A DNA stretch of 38,122 nt from Gemmatimonadota bacterium (GTDB taxonomy: Bacteria; Gemmatimonadota; Gemmatimonadetes; Longimicrobiales; RSA9): NCBI GenBank assembly GCA_019347975.1, contig JAHWKI010000004.1, forward strand, positions 3,879 through 42,000, given 5' to 3'. The notes beneath the pieces are model-generated. The model saw nothing but the letters and a program-made list of their open reading frames with translations, made no database searches and had not been told where the DNA came from. Within the stretch, counting starts at the first letter, position 1. Every line of letters starts with the position of its first letter. Below, one piece after another: positions 7,893 through 15,509 of the stretch. The translations under genes were made by a program, and so were the position numbers.

Positions 7893-8869
7893 GGCAGCGT
7901 CTCCCGCACGAGACGAGCGTGCTCGATGCCCTCTGACGCCATGATCACCGCCAGCCGGAGGAGGAATCCGCCCACCAGGACCAGCACCGCGGACGCGACC
8001 TTGCGCTCCGCCGAGAGGCGGGCCAGCCAGACGCCCCTCCGGCCGGCGTCGCGGCGGCCGTACGCATCGAACCACCGGGGGCGCCAGTGGAGGGCGAGCG
8101 GGACGAGGATACCGGCCAGGACCACGCCCACGAGCAGCACGGCGCCCCACCACCCGAGCCAGGCGTCGATGGCGGCGCCCAGGGTGGCGAGGAAGGCGAT
8201 CAGCACCAGGAGCTCGAAGACGAGCACCGCGGCATCGAAGCTGGAGAGCCACTCGATGGTGGCGGTGTGGAAGCGTCGGCGGCCCACGAGGATGAGCGTG
8301 GCGGCGGCGGTGGAGGCGGCGGAGGCAATGAAGAGCATGCCCAGCATCGGGCTGTCGGCCCAGACGGGACGGTTCGTCACCGTCAGGAGCACGCCCGTGT
8401 ATCCGGCGACGAAGAACCCGAAGAAGCCGCCGAGCGCCACCAGCGCCTTCCAGAAGGGGCCGCGGTTGAGCCACGGGAAGGGGCGCAGGCCGAACCGCCT
8501 CTCCGCGGCCGCGGCCCCCAGGGCCGACGCGGTGGCGATGGCGCCGAAGCCCATGAGCCCCCAAGCGCCGAAGGAGATGGGCGAGTAGGACTTGAACGCG
8601 AGCCGGGGGAGATCCTGGTTCAGGAAGAGCATGTGCCAGAAGCGCTCCGGCCGCCCCAGGTCCAGGATCAGCAGGATGCCGCCGATCACGGCGCCGATGG
8701 TGGCGATGTAGAACCCCGCGTGGATCACGGGCCGATCCTCGGCCCGGCCGAACCAGACCAGCAGCGCCGAGATGAAGTACGCCCCGCCGGCGATGCCGCC
8801 GATGAAGAAGTACGGCACGATCCACCAGGTCCAGTCGGGGGCGGCGCTGAAGTAGGTGTCGGGGATCAC
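7889..8869 (-). CDS. nrfD: NrfD/PsrC-type membrane anchor subunit
   Basis: 326-residue polytopic membrane protein. The N-terminus DWTWWIVPYFFIGGIAGGAYF is typical of NrfD family quinone-interacting anchors; LILDLGRPERFWHMLF is the conserved loop after the second helix, and KSYSPISFGAWGL follows. About eight membrane helices are visible. It likely carries electrons between formate dehydrogenase and the quinone pool. It replaces the diheme cytochrome b (FdnI type) used by enterobacterial FDH-N; NrfD proteins normally have no heme. The GTG start at 8869 overlaps the stop of the Fe-S subunit (GTGA). It is followed directly by the small lipoprotein. Confidence 0.92.
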   Translation of the reverse strand: MIPDTYFSAAPDWTWWIVPYFFIGGIAGGAYFISALLVWFGRAEDRPVIHAGFYIATIGAVIGGILLILDLGRPERFWHMLFLNQDLPRLAFKSYSPISFGAWGLMGFGAIATASALGAAAAERRFGLRPFPWLNRGPFWKALVALGGFFGFFVAGYTGVLLTVTNRPVWADSPMLGMLFIASAASTAAATLILVGRRRFHTATIEWLSSFDAAVLVFELLVLIAFLATLGAAIDAWLGWWGAVLLVGVVLAGILVPLALHWRPRWFDAYGRRDAGRRGVWLARLSAERKVASAVLVLVGGFLLRLAVIMASEGIEHARLVRETLP

Positions 8870-9684
8870 GGCTCGCCCTCCGCCGGCACCGCCGGCTCGG
8901 AGGCGAGCTCGTCCATGCGGCGCTTGCGGAGCCCGACCACTCCCAGGATCGCCAGGACGGCGGCGCCCACCGCGCCGAAGAAGGAGCTGCCGGCCAGGCG
9001 GGCGCTCGGGAGCTCCGGCTCACGGGGCAGCCCGTACACGTGGGGATCATCCACCAGCAGGAAGAAGGCGTTCAGGCCGCCCAGCGGCCCGTCGGGGTCG
9101 GCACCGTACAGGTAGGCGTCCTCCTGCCCGTCGGCGTGGAGCTGCCGCACCCGCCCGCGCGCCCGTTCCCGCAGCTCCGCCACGGTCCCGAACTGGATGG
9201 AGTCGGTGGGGCACGCCTTGGAGCACGCGGGCTCGAGCCCTTCGCTGATGCGGTCGTAGCACAGCGTGCACTTCTGCGCGGTGCCCGCCACCGGGTTCAC
9301 GTCGATGACGCCGAATGGGCACGCGGCGATGCACGCCCGACAGCCGTTGCACACGTCCGACTGGATGACCACCGTGTCGAACTCCGTCCGTATGATCGCG
9401 CCGGTGGGGCAGACCTCGAGACAGCCGGCCTGGACGCAGTGCTTGCAGACGTCGCTCATCATGAGCCACCGCCCGTCGTAGGGCTGGTCGAACTGCTCGA
9501 TGAACGCGACGTGGCGCCAGTGGATTCCGTCGAGCTTCGCCGTGTTGTCGTAGCTCAGGCCGGTGAGCTGGGGGGCGCCGCCGTCGCGCGCCGGGAGCTG
9601 GTTCCAGCTCTTGCAGGCGACTTCGCACGCCTTGCACCCGATGCAGATCGTGGTGTCGGTGAAGAACCCCATCGCTTCCGCCAT
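8866..9684 (-). CDS. fdnH: Formate dehydrogenase iron-sulfur subunit
   Basis: 272-residue electron-transfer subunit with four [4Fe-4S] cluster motifs: CIGCKACEVACK, CKHCVQAGCLEVCP, CNGCRACIAACP and the split CTLC...CSKACP. This matches FdnH/FdoH-type beta subunits that relay electrons from the molybdopterin subunit to the membrane anchor. A C-terminal hydrophobic helix (FFGAVGAAVLAILGVVGL, about 238-255) followed by RKRR should hold it to the membrane, as in E. coli FdnH. The start ATG at 9684 follows 34 nt after the octamer array that separates it from the catalytic subunit gene. It has no signal peptide, consistent with co-export with the Tat-targeted catalytic subunit. Confidence 0.93.
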   Translation of the reverse strand: MAEAMGFFTDTTICIGCKACEVACKSWNQLPARDGGAPQLTGLSYDNTAKLDGIHWRHVAFIEQFDQPYDGRWLMMSDVCKHCVQAGCLEVCPTGAIIRTEFDTVVIQSDVCNGCRACIAACPFGVIDVNPVAGTAQKCTLCYDRISEGLEPACSKACPTDSIQFGTVAELRERARGRVRQLHADGQEDAYLYGADPDGPLGGLNAFFLLVDDPHVYGLPREPELPSARLAGSSFFGAVGAAVLAILGVVGLRKRRMDELASEPAVPAEGEP

Positions 9685-9718
9685 GCCCGTCCGTCCCCCT
9701 GCGTCCTGTTTGTTCCTC

Positions 9719-9830
9719 GCGTCTAGGCGTCTAGGCGTCTAGGCGTTTAGGCGTTTAGGCGTCACGCCCCAACGCCCTAACGCCCTAACGCCCCAACGCC
9801 CCAACGCCCCAACGCCCTAACGCCCTAACG
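9719..9830 (-). repeat. Octamer tandem array with inverted halves inside the fdn operon
   Basis: On the plus strand, five 8-bp units GCGTYTAG (9719-9758) meet at a junction unit GCGTCACG (9759-9766) and then eight units CCCYAACG (9767-9830). The second block is close to the reverse complement of the first (6 of 8 bases), so the transcript can fold into a long imperfect hairpin. On the transcribed (minus) strand the second block reads (CGTTRGGG)8, giving regularly spaced GGG runs capable of forming a G-quadruplex. It occupies most of the 166-base gap between the catalytic subunit stop (9851) and the Fe-S subunit start (9684). Possible roles are mRNA stability or stoichiometry control. Confidence 0.85.
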
Positions 9831-9850
9831 CCCCAGCCGCCCAGCCGCCA

Positions 9851-12800
9851 TCACGCCTTCTCCACCTCGCAGACGAATGCCTTCCCCTCATGAATCGACA
9901 CGTTCGGATCGCCCACCAGCGCGGTGAGGGTGTTGACGACATCGCCCCGCACCAGCCCCATCCACCCCCAGTGCCACGGCATCCCCACGTGGTGGATGCG
10001 ACGGCCGTCGATCATCATCGCGCCGATCCGGTCCGTCACCAGCGCCCTGGCCCGGATGCTCCCCCGCGGCGTGCTGATCCGCACCATGTCCAGGCTGTCG
10101 ATCCCCTTCTCCGCGGCCAGCTCCGTGCCCAGCTCGATGAACAGCTCCGGCTGGAGCTCGCTGAGCCACGGCAGCCACCGGCTCATCGCGCCGGCCAGGT
10201 AGTGCTCCGTCAGCCGGTAGGTCGTGATCACGTGCGGGTAGCGCGGGTCTCCCACGCTCGCCAGCGCGTTGTCCGCCTCCCCCCGCCGCCAGAACTTGAA
10301 TACCGGGCTGCTCTGCTGCCCGGCGTAGATGGGGTTCCGTACGGGCGACTCCGCCGGCTCGTAGTGCGTCGGCAGCGGCCCGTCGGCCAGGCCCTTGGCC
10401 ACGTAGAGCCATCCCTTCCCGTCGCTCATCATGATGAACGGGTCGGTCCCGGACAGGGCGTCGAGGCCGATCCCGCCGGGATCGGCGGCGGCGCCCGGCG
10501 CCTTGGTGAGGGCGAAGTCCGGGACGTCGTAGCCGACCCAGCGACCCTCGCTCTCGTCCCACCACACCCACCGCTTCCGCTCGCTCCACGGCCGGCCCGA
10601 CGGGTCGGCGGAGGCGCGGTTGTAGAGGACGCGCCGGTTCGCGGGCCAGGCCCACCCCCACCCCAGGTGCGCGCCCGGGACGCCCGGCGGGTCGGGGCTC
10701 CGGTTGGCCGTGAGGTTCTCGTGAGGCGAAGGGTAGCAGCCGCAGTAGATCCAGGACGCGCAGGTGGTGGAGCCGTCGGCCGCCAGCTCGGCGAAGCCGG
10801 TGAGGTGCCGGTCCGGAGCGCCGGTGTGGTAGCCGTTGATCTCCCGCAGCATCTTCTCCGCGCTCGGCTCCCCCGGCGGGCTGATGGGCTCGTCGGGGTC
10901 GAAGTCCCAGGTCAGGTTGCGGATCCCCTGGTCGCGGGGGAGGAGGCTGTCGGCGTACATGGCCTTGAGCCGCTTCGCCAGCTGGTGGTAGAACCAGGTG
11001 TCGGTCCGACAGTCCCCCGGCGGGTCCTTGGCCTTGTAGTGCCACTGCAGCATGCGCTGCGTGTTGGTGAAGCTTCCGTCGTACTCGGCGATCTGGGTGG
11101 ACGGGAAGAAGAAGACCTCCGTCTCGATGTCCTCCGCGCCCACCTCCCCCGACTCCACCTCCGGCGCGGCGTACCAGTACGTGGCCGTCTCCGTCAGCCA
11201 GTTGTCCTTCACGACGAGCCACTTCAGCTTCCGCAGCCCTTCCCGCTCCACCGTCGCGTTCAGCGACGTGGCGGGGTTCTGGCCCACGCAGAACATCCCC
11301 TCGACCTTGCCGTCCGCCATGGCCGAGAACGTGGCCATGTGGGAATGGTCGCCCAGGATCTTCGGGTGCCAGTCCCAGCCGAAGTCGTTCTCCGGCGTGG
11401 CGGCATCCCCGTACATGGACTTCAGGTAGGAGACCAGGAACTTGGGCTTGTTGGCCCAGTACCCGGACGCGGGGGTCTCCTCCGCCAGGTAGCTCCGGAG
11501 CGTTTCGTGCGGCTTCCGCACCGAGGGCGCGGACATGTAGCCGTGGATGGAGTGATAGAGCGTGGGCACGTCCGTGGAGCCCTGGATCGCCGCGTGGCCC
11601 CGGAGCGCCATGATCCCGCCGCCCGGCCGGCCGAAGTTGCCCAGCAGGAGCTGGAGCAGCGCGCAGCAGCCGATGGTCTGCACGCCGTTCGTGTGCTGCG
11701 TCCACGCCACCGCGTACGCGAACGCCGTGGTGCGGTCCGGACCCGAGTTCTCGAGGATGGCGTCGGCCACCGCGAGGAACTTCTCCCGCGGGCAGCCGGT
11801 CACCCGCTCCACCATCTCGGGCGTGTAGCGGGAGAAGTGGCGCTTCACCAGCTGGAAGACGGTGCGGGGGTGCTCCAGCGTCGGGTCCGTCATGGGGGCG
11901 GGCGGCCGGCCGGCACGCAGCATGGCCTCGAAGCCGCCATCGGAATCAACCTCCCCGGACATGATGGTCTCGGCGGGCCGGCCCACGGAGTAGTCCGGGC
12001 TCTCGCTCCGGCCCGCGTACTGCCAGCTCCGGTCATCGTACTCGCCCAGGAACGCATCGTAGTCCCACACGCCCTCGTCCCGGTACTCCATCAGCCCGGA
12101 GAATACGCCGTCCAGGTCCTCCGTGTCCTCGAACTCCTCGCCGATGAGCGTGGCGGCGTTGGTGTAGGTCGCGACGTACTCACGGAAGAACGGCTCGCGG
12201 TTCCACCGGTCGCTCGCGAGGACGTGGTTGATGAGCCCGCCCAGGAACGCGATGTCGCTCCCCGCCCGGATCGGTGCGTGGATGTCGCACGTGGCGCTGG
12301 TGCGGGTGAAGCGCGGGTCCACGTGGATGAGCGTCGCGCCGTTCATCTTCGCCCGCATGGGCCACCGGTAGGCCACGGGATGGCACTCGGCCATGTTGGA
12401 GCCCATGACGACGAAGCAGTCGCTGTGCTCCAGATTGCGCGGGTAGGTGGTGGCGGCTCCGCGCCCGAGACGTGACCCCAGACCGGGGACGCTAGCGCTG
12501 TGTCATATGCGGGCCTGGTTCTCGATGGGCACCACCCCCATCCCCCGCATCAGCTTCTGCGCGATGTGGTTGAACTCGTTGTCCAGTGTGGCCCCGCCCA
12601 GCGCGAAGACCGACGTCGTGCACATGGCCCGCTTCCCGTCCGGCAGCATCTCGATGAACGTGTCGTCCCGGGTCTCGCCGAACAGCTCGGCGACGCGGTC
12701 CATGGCCCGCTCCAGGTCCCACTCCTCCCACTCCCTCGCCCCGGGCTCCCGGTGCAGCACCTTCGTCGGCCGGTTCGGGTTGTAGTGCAGCTGGTAGATC

Positions 12801-13078
12801 GCCGCGCCCTTCGGGCAGAGCGTCCCGGCATTGTGGGGGCTGCGTGGGTCACCCTCGATGTTCACGATCTCGCCGTCCTTCACGTGGATCAGCGTCGCGC
12901 ACCCCACGGAGCAGAACGGACAGATGCTGGGCACCGTCGTCGTGTCCCGGATCCGCAGCTCCTGCGCACGCGCCCGCGCCGGCCCCAGGTTGGCGCCGAG
13001 ACCGACCAGCCCGCCCAGCGCGGTGGCCGTGCCCGCACCCGTCGACACCCGCAGGAACTCCCGTCGCGTAACGCTCAT
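9851..13078 (-). CDS. fdnG: Selenocysteine-containing formate dehydrogenase catalytic subunit (FDH-N type)
   Basis: 1075-residue periplasmic molybdopterin enzyme oxidising formate to CO2. The N-terminus SVTRREFLRVST is a Tat signal. A [4Fe-4S] motif uses C53, C56, C60 and C88 (CPFCSVGC ... GTLCPKG). At codon 192 the frame meets TGA in the context ENQARI-U-HSASVPGLG, exactly where FdnG/FdhF carry selenocysteine, followed by a SECIS-like hairpin. Reading through gives continuous family homology (GSNMAECHPVAYRW, HVDPRFTRTSATCDIHAPIRAGSD, QTIGCCALLQLLLGNFGRPGGG) to a normal stop at 9851, so this is one gene, not two ORFs or a pseudogene. The start at 13078 has GGAGG five bases upstream. SelA, SelB, SelC and SelD must be encoded elsewhere. 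The length slightly exceeds E. coli FdnG. Confidence 0.95.
12470..12505 (-). promoter_or_regulatory. Bacterial SECIS element with UGA selenocysteine codon
   Basis: The UGA codon is at 12505-12503. Starting 14 nt downstream is a CCCC/GGGG stem (12488-12485 with 12479-12476) closing a GGUCU apical loop (12484-12480). The loop begins 18 nt after UGA, the same distance as in the E. coli fdhF element, and GGUCU is the SelB-recognised loop sequence there. Below it, GCGU (12492-12489) can pair with ACGU (12473-12470) past a two-base UC bulge. Spacing, loop and the in-frame UGA at the family's Sec position agree. Confidence 0.92.
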
Positions 13079-13083
13079 CCGGG

Positions 13084-13088
13084 CCTCC
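13084..13088 (-). promoter_or_regulatory. Shine-Dalgarno site of fdnG
   Basis: GGAGG ends five bases before the ATG at 13078 and fixes the start of the Tat-signal version of the protein. It lies immediately after the U-rich tail of the leader hairpin, so hairpin formation or termination would directly affect access to it. Confidence 0.7.
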
Positions 13089-13090
13089 GG

Positions 13091-13129
13091 AAAAGAAACG
13101 GGCGGCCGCCATGGGAATGGCGCCGCCCC
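13091..13129 (-). terminator. Terminator-like hairpin in the fdn leader
   Basis: Plus-strand arms 13100-13112 and 13117-13129 are complementary over 12 bp with one bulged base, with a 4-base loop. In the fdnG transcript the hairpin is followed directly by UUUCUUUU (13098-13091), then the Shine-Dalgarno. A hairpin plus U tract inside the 5' leader suggests transcriptional attenuation of the operon, although the ligand or factor is unknown. An upstream GC-rich segment (around 13138-13147) could compete for the 3' arm. Confidence 0.45.
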
Positions 13130-13266
13130 GTCGCGCACGGCCGCCCGCCGCTGCGGGTGAGGCCGGTCTGTTGTCCGAATTGATTCCACCAGTAATGGCG
13201 AGCGGGCGGCCACGCAAGCTCCGCGCGCGACGCCGCCTCGGCGTCGGAGAACGAGTCGACTTCCTT

Positions 13267-14412
13267 CTACCTCACCGTCTCGCTCGCCTCCACGACCGCC
13301 CTCTCACTCCGCACCACACGATGCAGCCACGCCAGCCACGCCCCGAAGAGCACCATCGCCATCCCCTGGTGGATCACGCCGAGGCTCACCGGGACCAGCA
13401 GCAGGAGCGTCACGATCCCCAGCGCGTACTGGGCGGCCGCCAGCCCGGTGAGCGCGACCGCGTACCGGCGAGAGGACCGGTCCCGTACCCGTCGTACGAC
13501 GAGCGCGGAGAAGCCGGCCACGGCCAGGAGCAGGAGGGTGCCGAGCACTCTGTGCACCCACTGCACGGCCACGGGATTGGCGACGAAGTTCTCCAGGAAT
13601 CCATCCAGGTAGAGCAGCTCGCCGGGGACCAGGCGCCCGCCCATGAGCGGGAACGTCGGGTAGTACTTCCCCGCCTTGAGGCCGGCCACGAAGGCGCCCC
13701 ATACGATCTGCGTGGCGAGCAGGGCACCGACGAGGCCCAGGCCATGGAGGAGGACGCGCCGCTCGCGGGCCTCGAGGACCGGCGCGCCCGCGCCGGGGGT
13801 CAGGTCCCGGATCAGCCATAGCGCCCAGCCGAAGATGAGGAAGGCCAGGGAGAGGTGGGCGGCCAGTCGGTAGTGGCTGACGCTGGGCCGGTCGACCAGG
13901 CCGCTGGCGACCATGAGCCAGCCCAGGACGCCCTGCATGGCGCCGAGGCCGAAGAGGAGGAGGACGCGGCGGAGGAGAGGGCGGTCGAACCAGCCCCGTG
14001 CCCAGAAGAAGAGGAAGGGCACCAGGAAGACGAGGCCGATGCCGCGGGCGAGGAGCCGGTGGAGGTACTCCCAGAAGAAGATGGACTGGAACTCGGCCAG
14101 CGTCATCCCCTGCCGGAGGCGCTGGTACTCGGGGAACCGGCGATAGGCGTCGAACGCCTCCTGCCACTGCGCCTCGCCCAGCGGCGGGATCACGCCCATG
14201 ACCGGGTTCCACTCGACGATCGAGAGCCCCGACAGCGTTAGCCGGGTGATCCCGCCCACCACCATGACGCCGAAGGTCATGGCGGCGATGCTCCACAGCC
14301 AGAGCCGGATGGGGCGGCGCCGCTCCTCCGGGATCTCCGCCCGCCACCGGGCCGCCCCCTTCTCCGCGACGGCCGTCGCCGAGGGCTCCGCCACCCCGCC
14401 CGCGACCTGCAT
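13267..14412 (-). CDS. ctaA: Heme A synthase, COX15/CtaA family
   Basis: 381-residue integral membrane protein converting heme O to heme A for aa3-type cytochrome oxidases. About eight membrane helices are visible. Family hallmarks are VVGGITRLTLSGLSIVEWNPVMGVIPP near the N-terminus, FWEYLHRLLARGIGL with a conserved His, SHYRLAAHLSLAF with a His pair, VQWVHRVLGT, and VIHQGMAM near the C-terminus. The length and the long EFQSIFFWEY loop fit the COX15-like rather than the short Bacillus CtaA type. The start ATG at 14412 lies just 5 nt after the HD-GYP stop at 14418, so it could be transcribed with the signalling genes. It indicates an aerobic respiratory chain beside the formate dehydrogenase. 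Confidence 0.93.
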   Translation of the reverse strand: MQVAGGVAEPSATAVAEKGAARWRAEIPEERRRPIRLWLWSIAAMTFGVMVVGGITRLTLSGLSIVEWNPVMGVIPPLGEAQWQEAFDAYRRFPEYQRLRQGMTLAEFQSIFFWEYLHRLLARGIGLVFLVPFLFFWARGWFDRPLLRRVLLLFGLGAMQGVLGWLMVASGLVDRPSVSHYRLAAHLSLAFLIFGWALWLIRDLTPGAGAPVLEARERRVLLHGLGLVGALLATQIVWGAFVAGLKAGKYYPTFPLMGGRLVPGELLYLDGFLENFVANPVAVQWVHRVLGTLLLLAVAGFSALVVRRVRDRSSRRYAVALTGLAAAQYALGIVTLLLLVPVSLGVIHQGMAMVLFGAWLAWLHRVVRSERAVVEASETVR

Positions 14413-14417
14413 GATCG

Positions 14418-15509
14418 TTACTCCGCTGGTGTATCGCTGGGGTTGGGATCGAACGCCGCGAGCAGGTCGGAGAGCTCCGGGGTCTCGTCGAGCAGGGGCA
14501 GCGGATCGACCGGGTCGGTGGCGAGGAACGCGTCGACGACGGCCGGATCGAACTTCTGCCCCTTCTGCTCCGCGATCCAGGAGACGGCCTCTTCGACGGT
14601 CCACGCCTTCTTGTAGGGCCGGTCGTGGATGAGCGCGTCGAAGACGTCCGCGAGGGCGGCGATCCGTCCAGGCAGGGGGATCTCCTCGCCCGCCAGCCCC
14701 GGCGTGTAGCCGGTGCCGTCCCAGTTCTCGTGGTGATAGAGCGCGATCTCCTCCGCCACCTGCAGGACCCGGGTCTCGCTGCCGCTGAGGATGGCTGCGC
14801 CGAGCGTCGTGTGCGTCTTGAGGACGTCCCATTCCTCGAGGGTCAGCTCGCCCGGCTTGAGGAGGATGGCATCCGGGATGCCGATCTTGCCGAGGTCGTG
14901 CAGAGGCGCCGCGCGACGGATCAGCCGGACCTCGTCATCGGGCAGGCCGAGGCGAGCCGCGATGGCGGCGGAGGTCCGCCCGACGCGGTGGGTGTGAGCG
15001 GCCCGGCCGTAATCCCGCAGCTCGGCGGCCATGGCGAGGCGATCGGCGACGGCGAGCTGCGTCACCCGGACCTGCTCGGTCCGCTCCCGGACCCGCTCCT
15101 CGAGGCTGCGATTCAGGTCCCGCGCGTCCAGCAGGTTCTTCACCCGGAGCACCACCTCGACGCGGTCGAAGGGCTTCGCGATGAAATCCTTCGCGCCTTC
15201 CGTGAGCGCCCGCTGCTTCGATTCCGGGGCCAGGTCACCGGAGATCACGAGGATCGGGAAATATTCCGACGGGCCGATCCGGTGCCTCACCTGGCGCATC
15301 ACGCCGAAGCCATCGAGGTGGGGCATCTGCAGGTCGAGGAGGAGGATGTCCGGGGCGAACTCGTTCATCTGCGAGAGCGCACGCCGGGAATCCTGGACGG
15401 CCCGGACCTGCGTGAACCCGGCGTCGGCCAGGATACGCTGGAGGACGCGGAGGTTCGGCTCCTCGTCCTCGACGATCAGCACCCGGTGGTCCGTCAATTG
15501 GTTGGTCAT
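14418..15509 (-). CDS. Response regulator with HD-GYP domain (putative c-di-GMP phosphodiesterase)
   Basis: 363 residues. The receiver domain (about 9-125) has the acidic cluster E14-D15, phosphoacceptor D59 and K112. A helical linker (about 130-160) leads to an HD-GYP domain, with HTHRVG (about 172-177), H204-D205 in HDLGKIGIPD, and HHENWDGTGYTPGLAGEEIP (about 259-278). The signature Gly-Tyr-Pro is Gly-Tyr-Thr here, while the metal ligands look intact, so hydrolysis of c-di-GMP is plausible but the partner-binding loop is altered. GGAGG six bases before the ATG at 15509 supports the start. It overlaps the hybrid kinase stop by 4 nt and should be a phosphorylation output of that kinase. Confidence 0.93.
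   Translation of the reverse strand: MTNQLTDHRVLIVEDEEPNLRVLQRILADAGFTQVRAVQDSRRALSQMNEFAPDILLLDLQMPHLDGFGVMRQVRHRIGPSEYFPILVISGDLAPESKQRALTEGAKDFIAKPFDRVEVVLRVKNLLDARDLNRSLEERVRERTEQVRVTQLAVADRLAMAAELRDYGRAAHTHRVGRTSAAIAARLGLPDDEVRLIRRAAPLHDLGKIGIPDAILLKPGELTLEEWDVLKTHTTLGAAILSGSETRVLQVAEEIALYHHENWDGTGYTPGLAGEEIPLPGRIAALADVFDALIHDRPYKKAWTVEEAVSWIAEQKGQKFDPAVVDAFLATDPVDPLPLLDETPELSDLLAAFDPNPSDTPAE

Noticed and set aside
9719-9830. Possible CRISPR array or telomere-like sequence
   Set aside because: Units are 8 bp with no unique spacers, so it is not CRISPR. The CCCTAA resemblance to telomeric repeats is coincidental within an 8-bp unit in the middle of an operon.
9890-12475. 861-residue plus-strand ORF opposite fdnG
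   Set aside because: Antisense shadow; the minus-strand frame carries unambiguous molybdopterin oxidoreductase motifs.
12503-12505. In-frame stop suggesting a broken formate dehydrogenase pseudogene
   Set aside because: The TGA is at the family's selenocysteine position and is followed by a SECIS hairpin; homology continues without a break on both sides.
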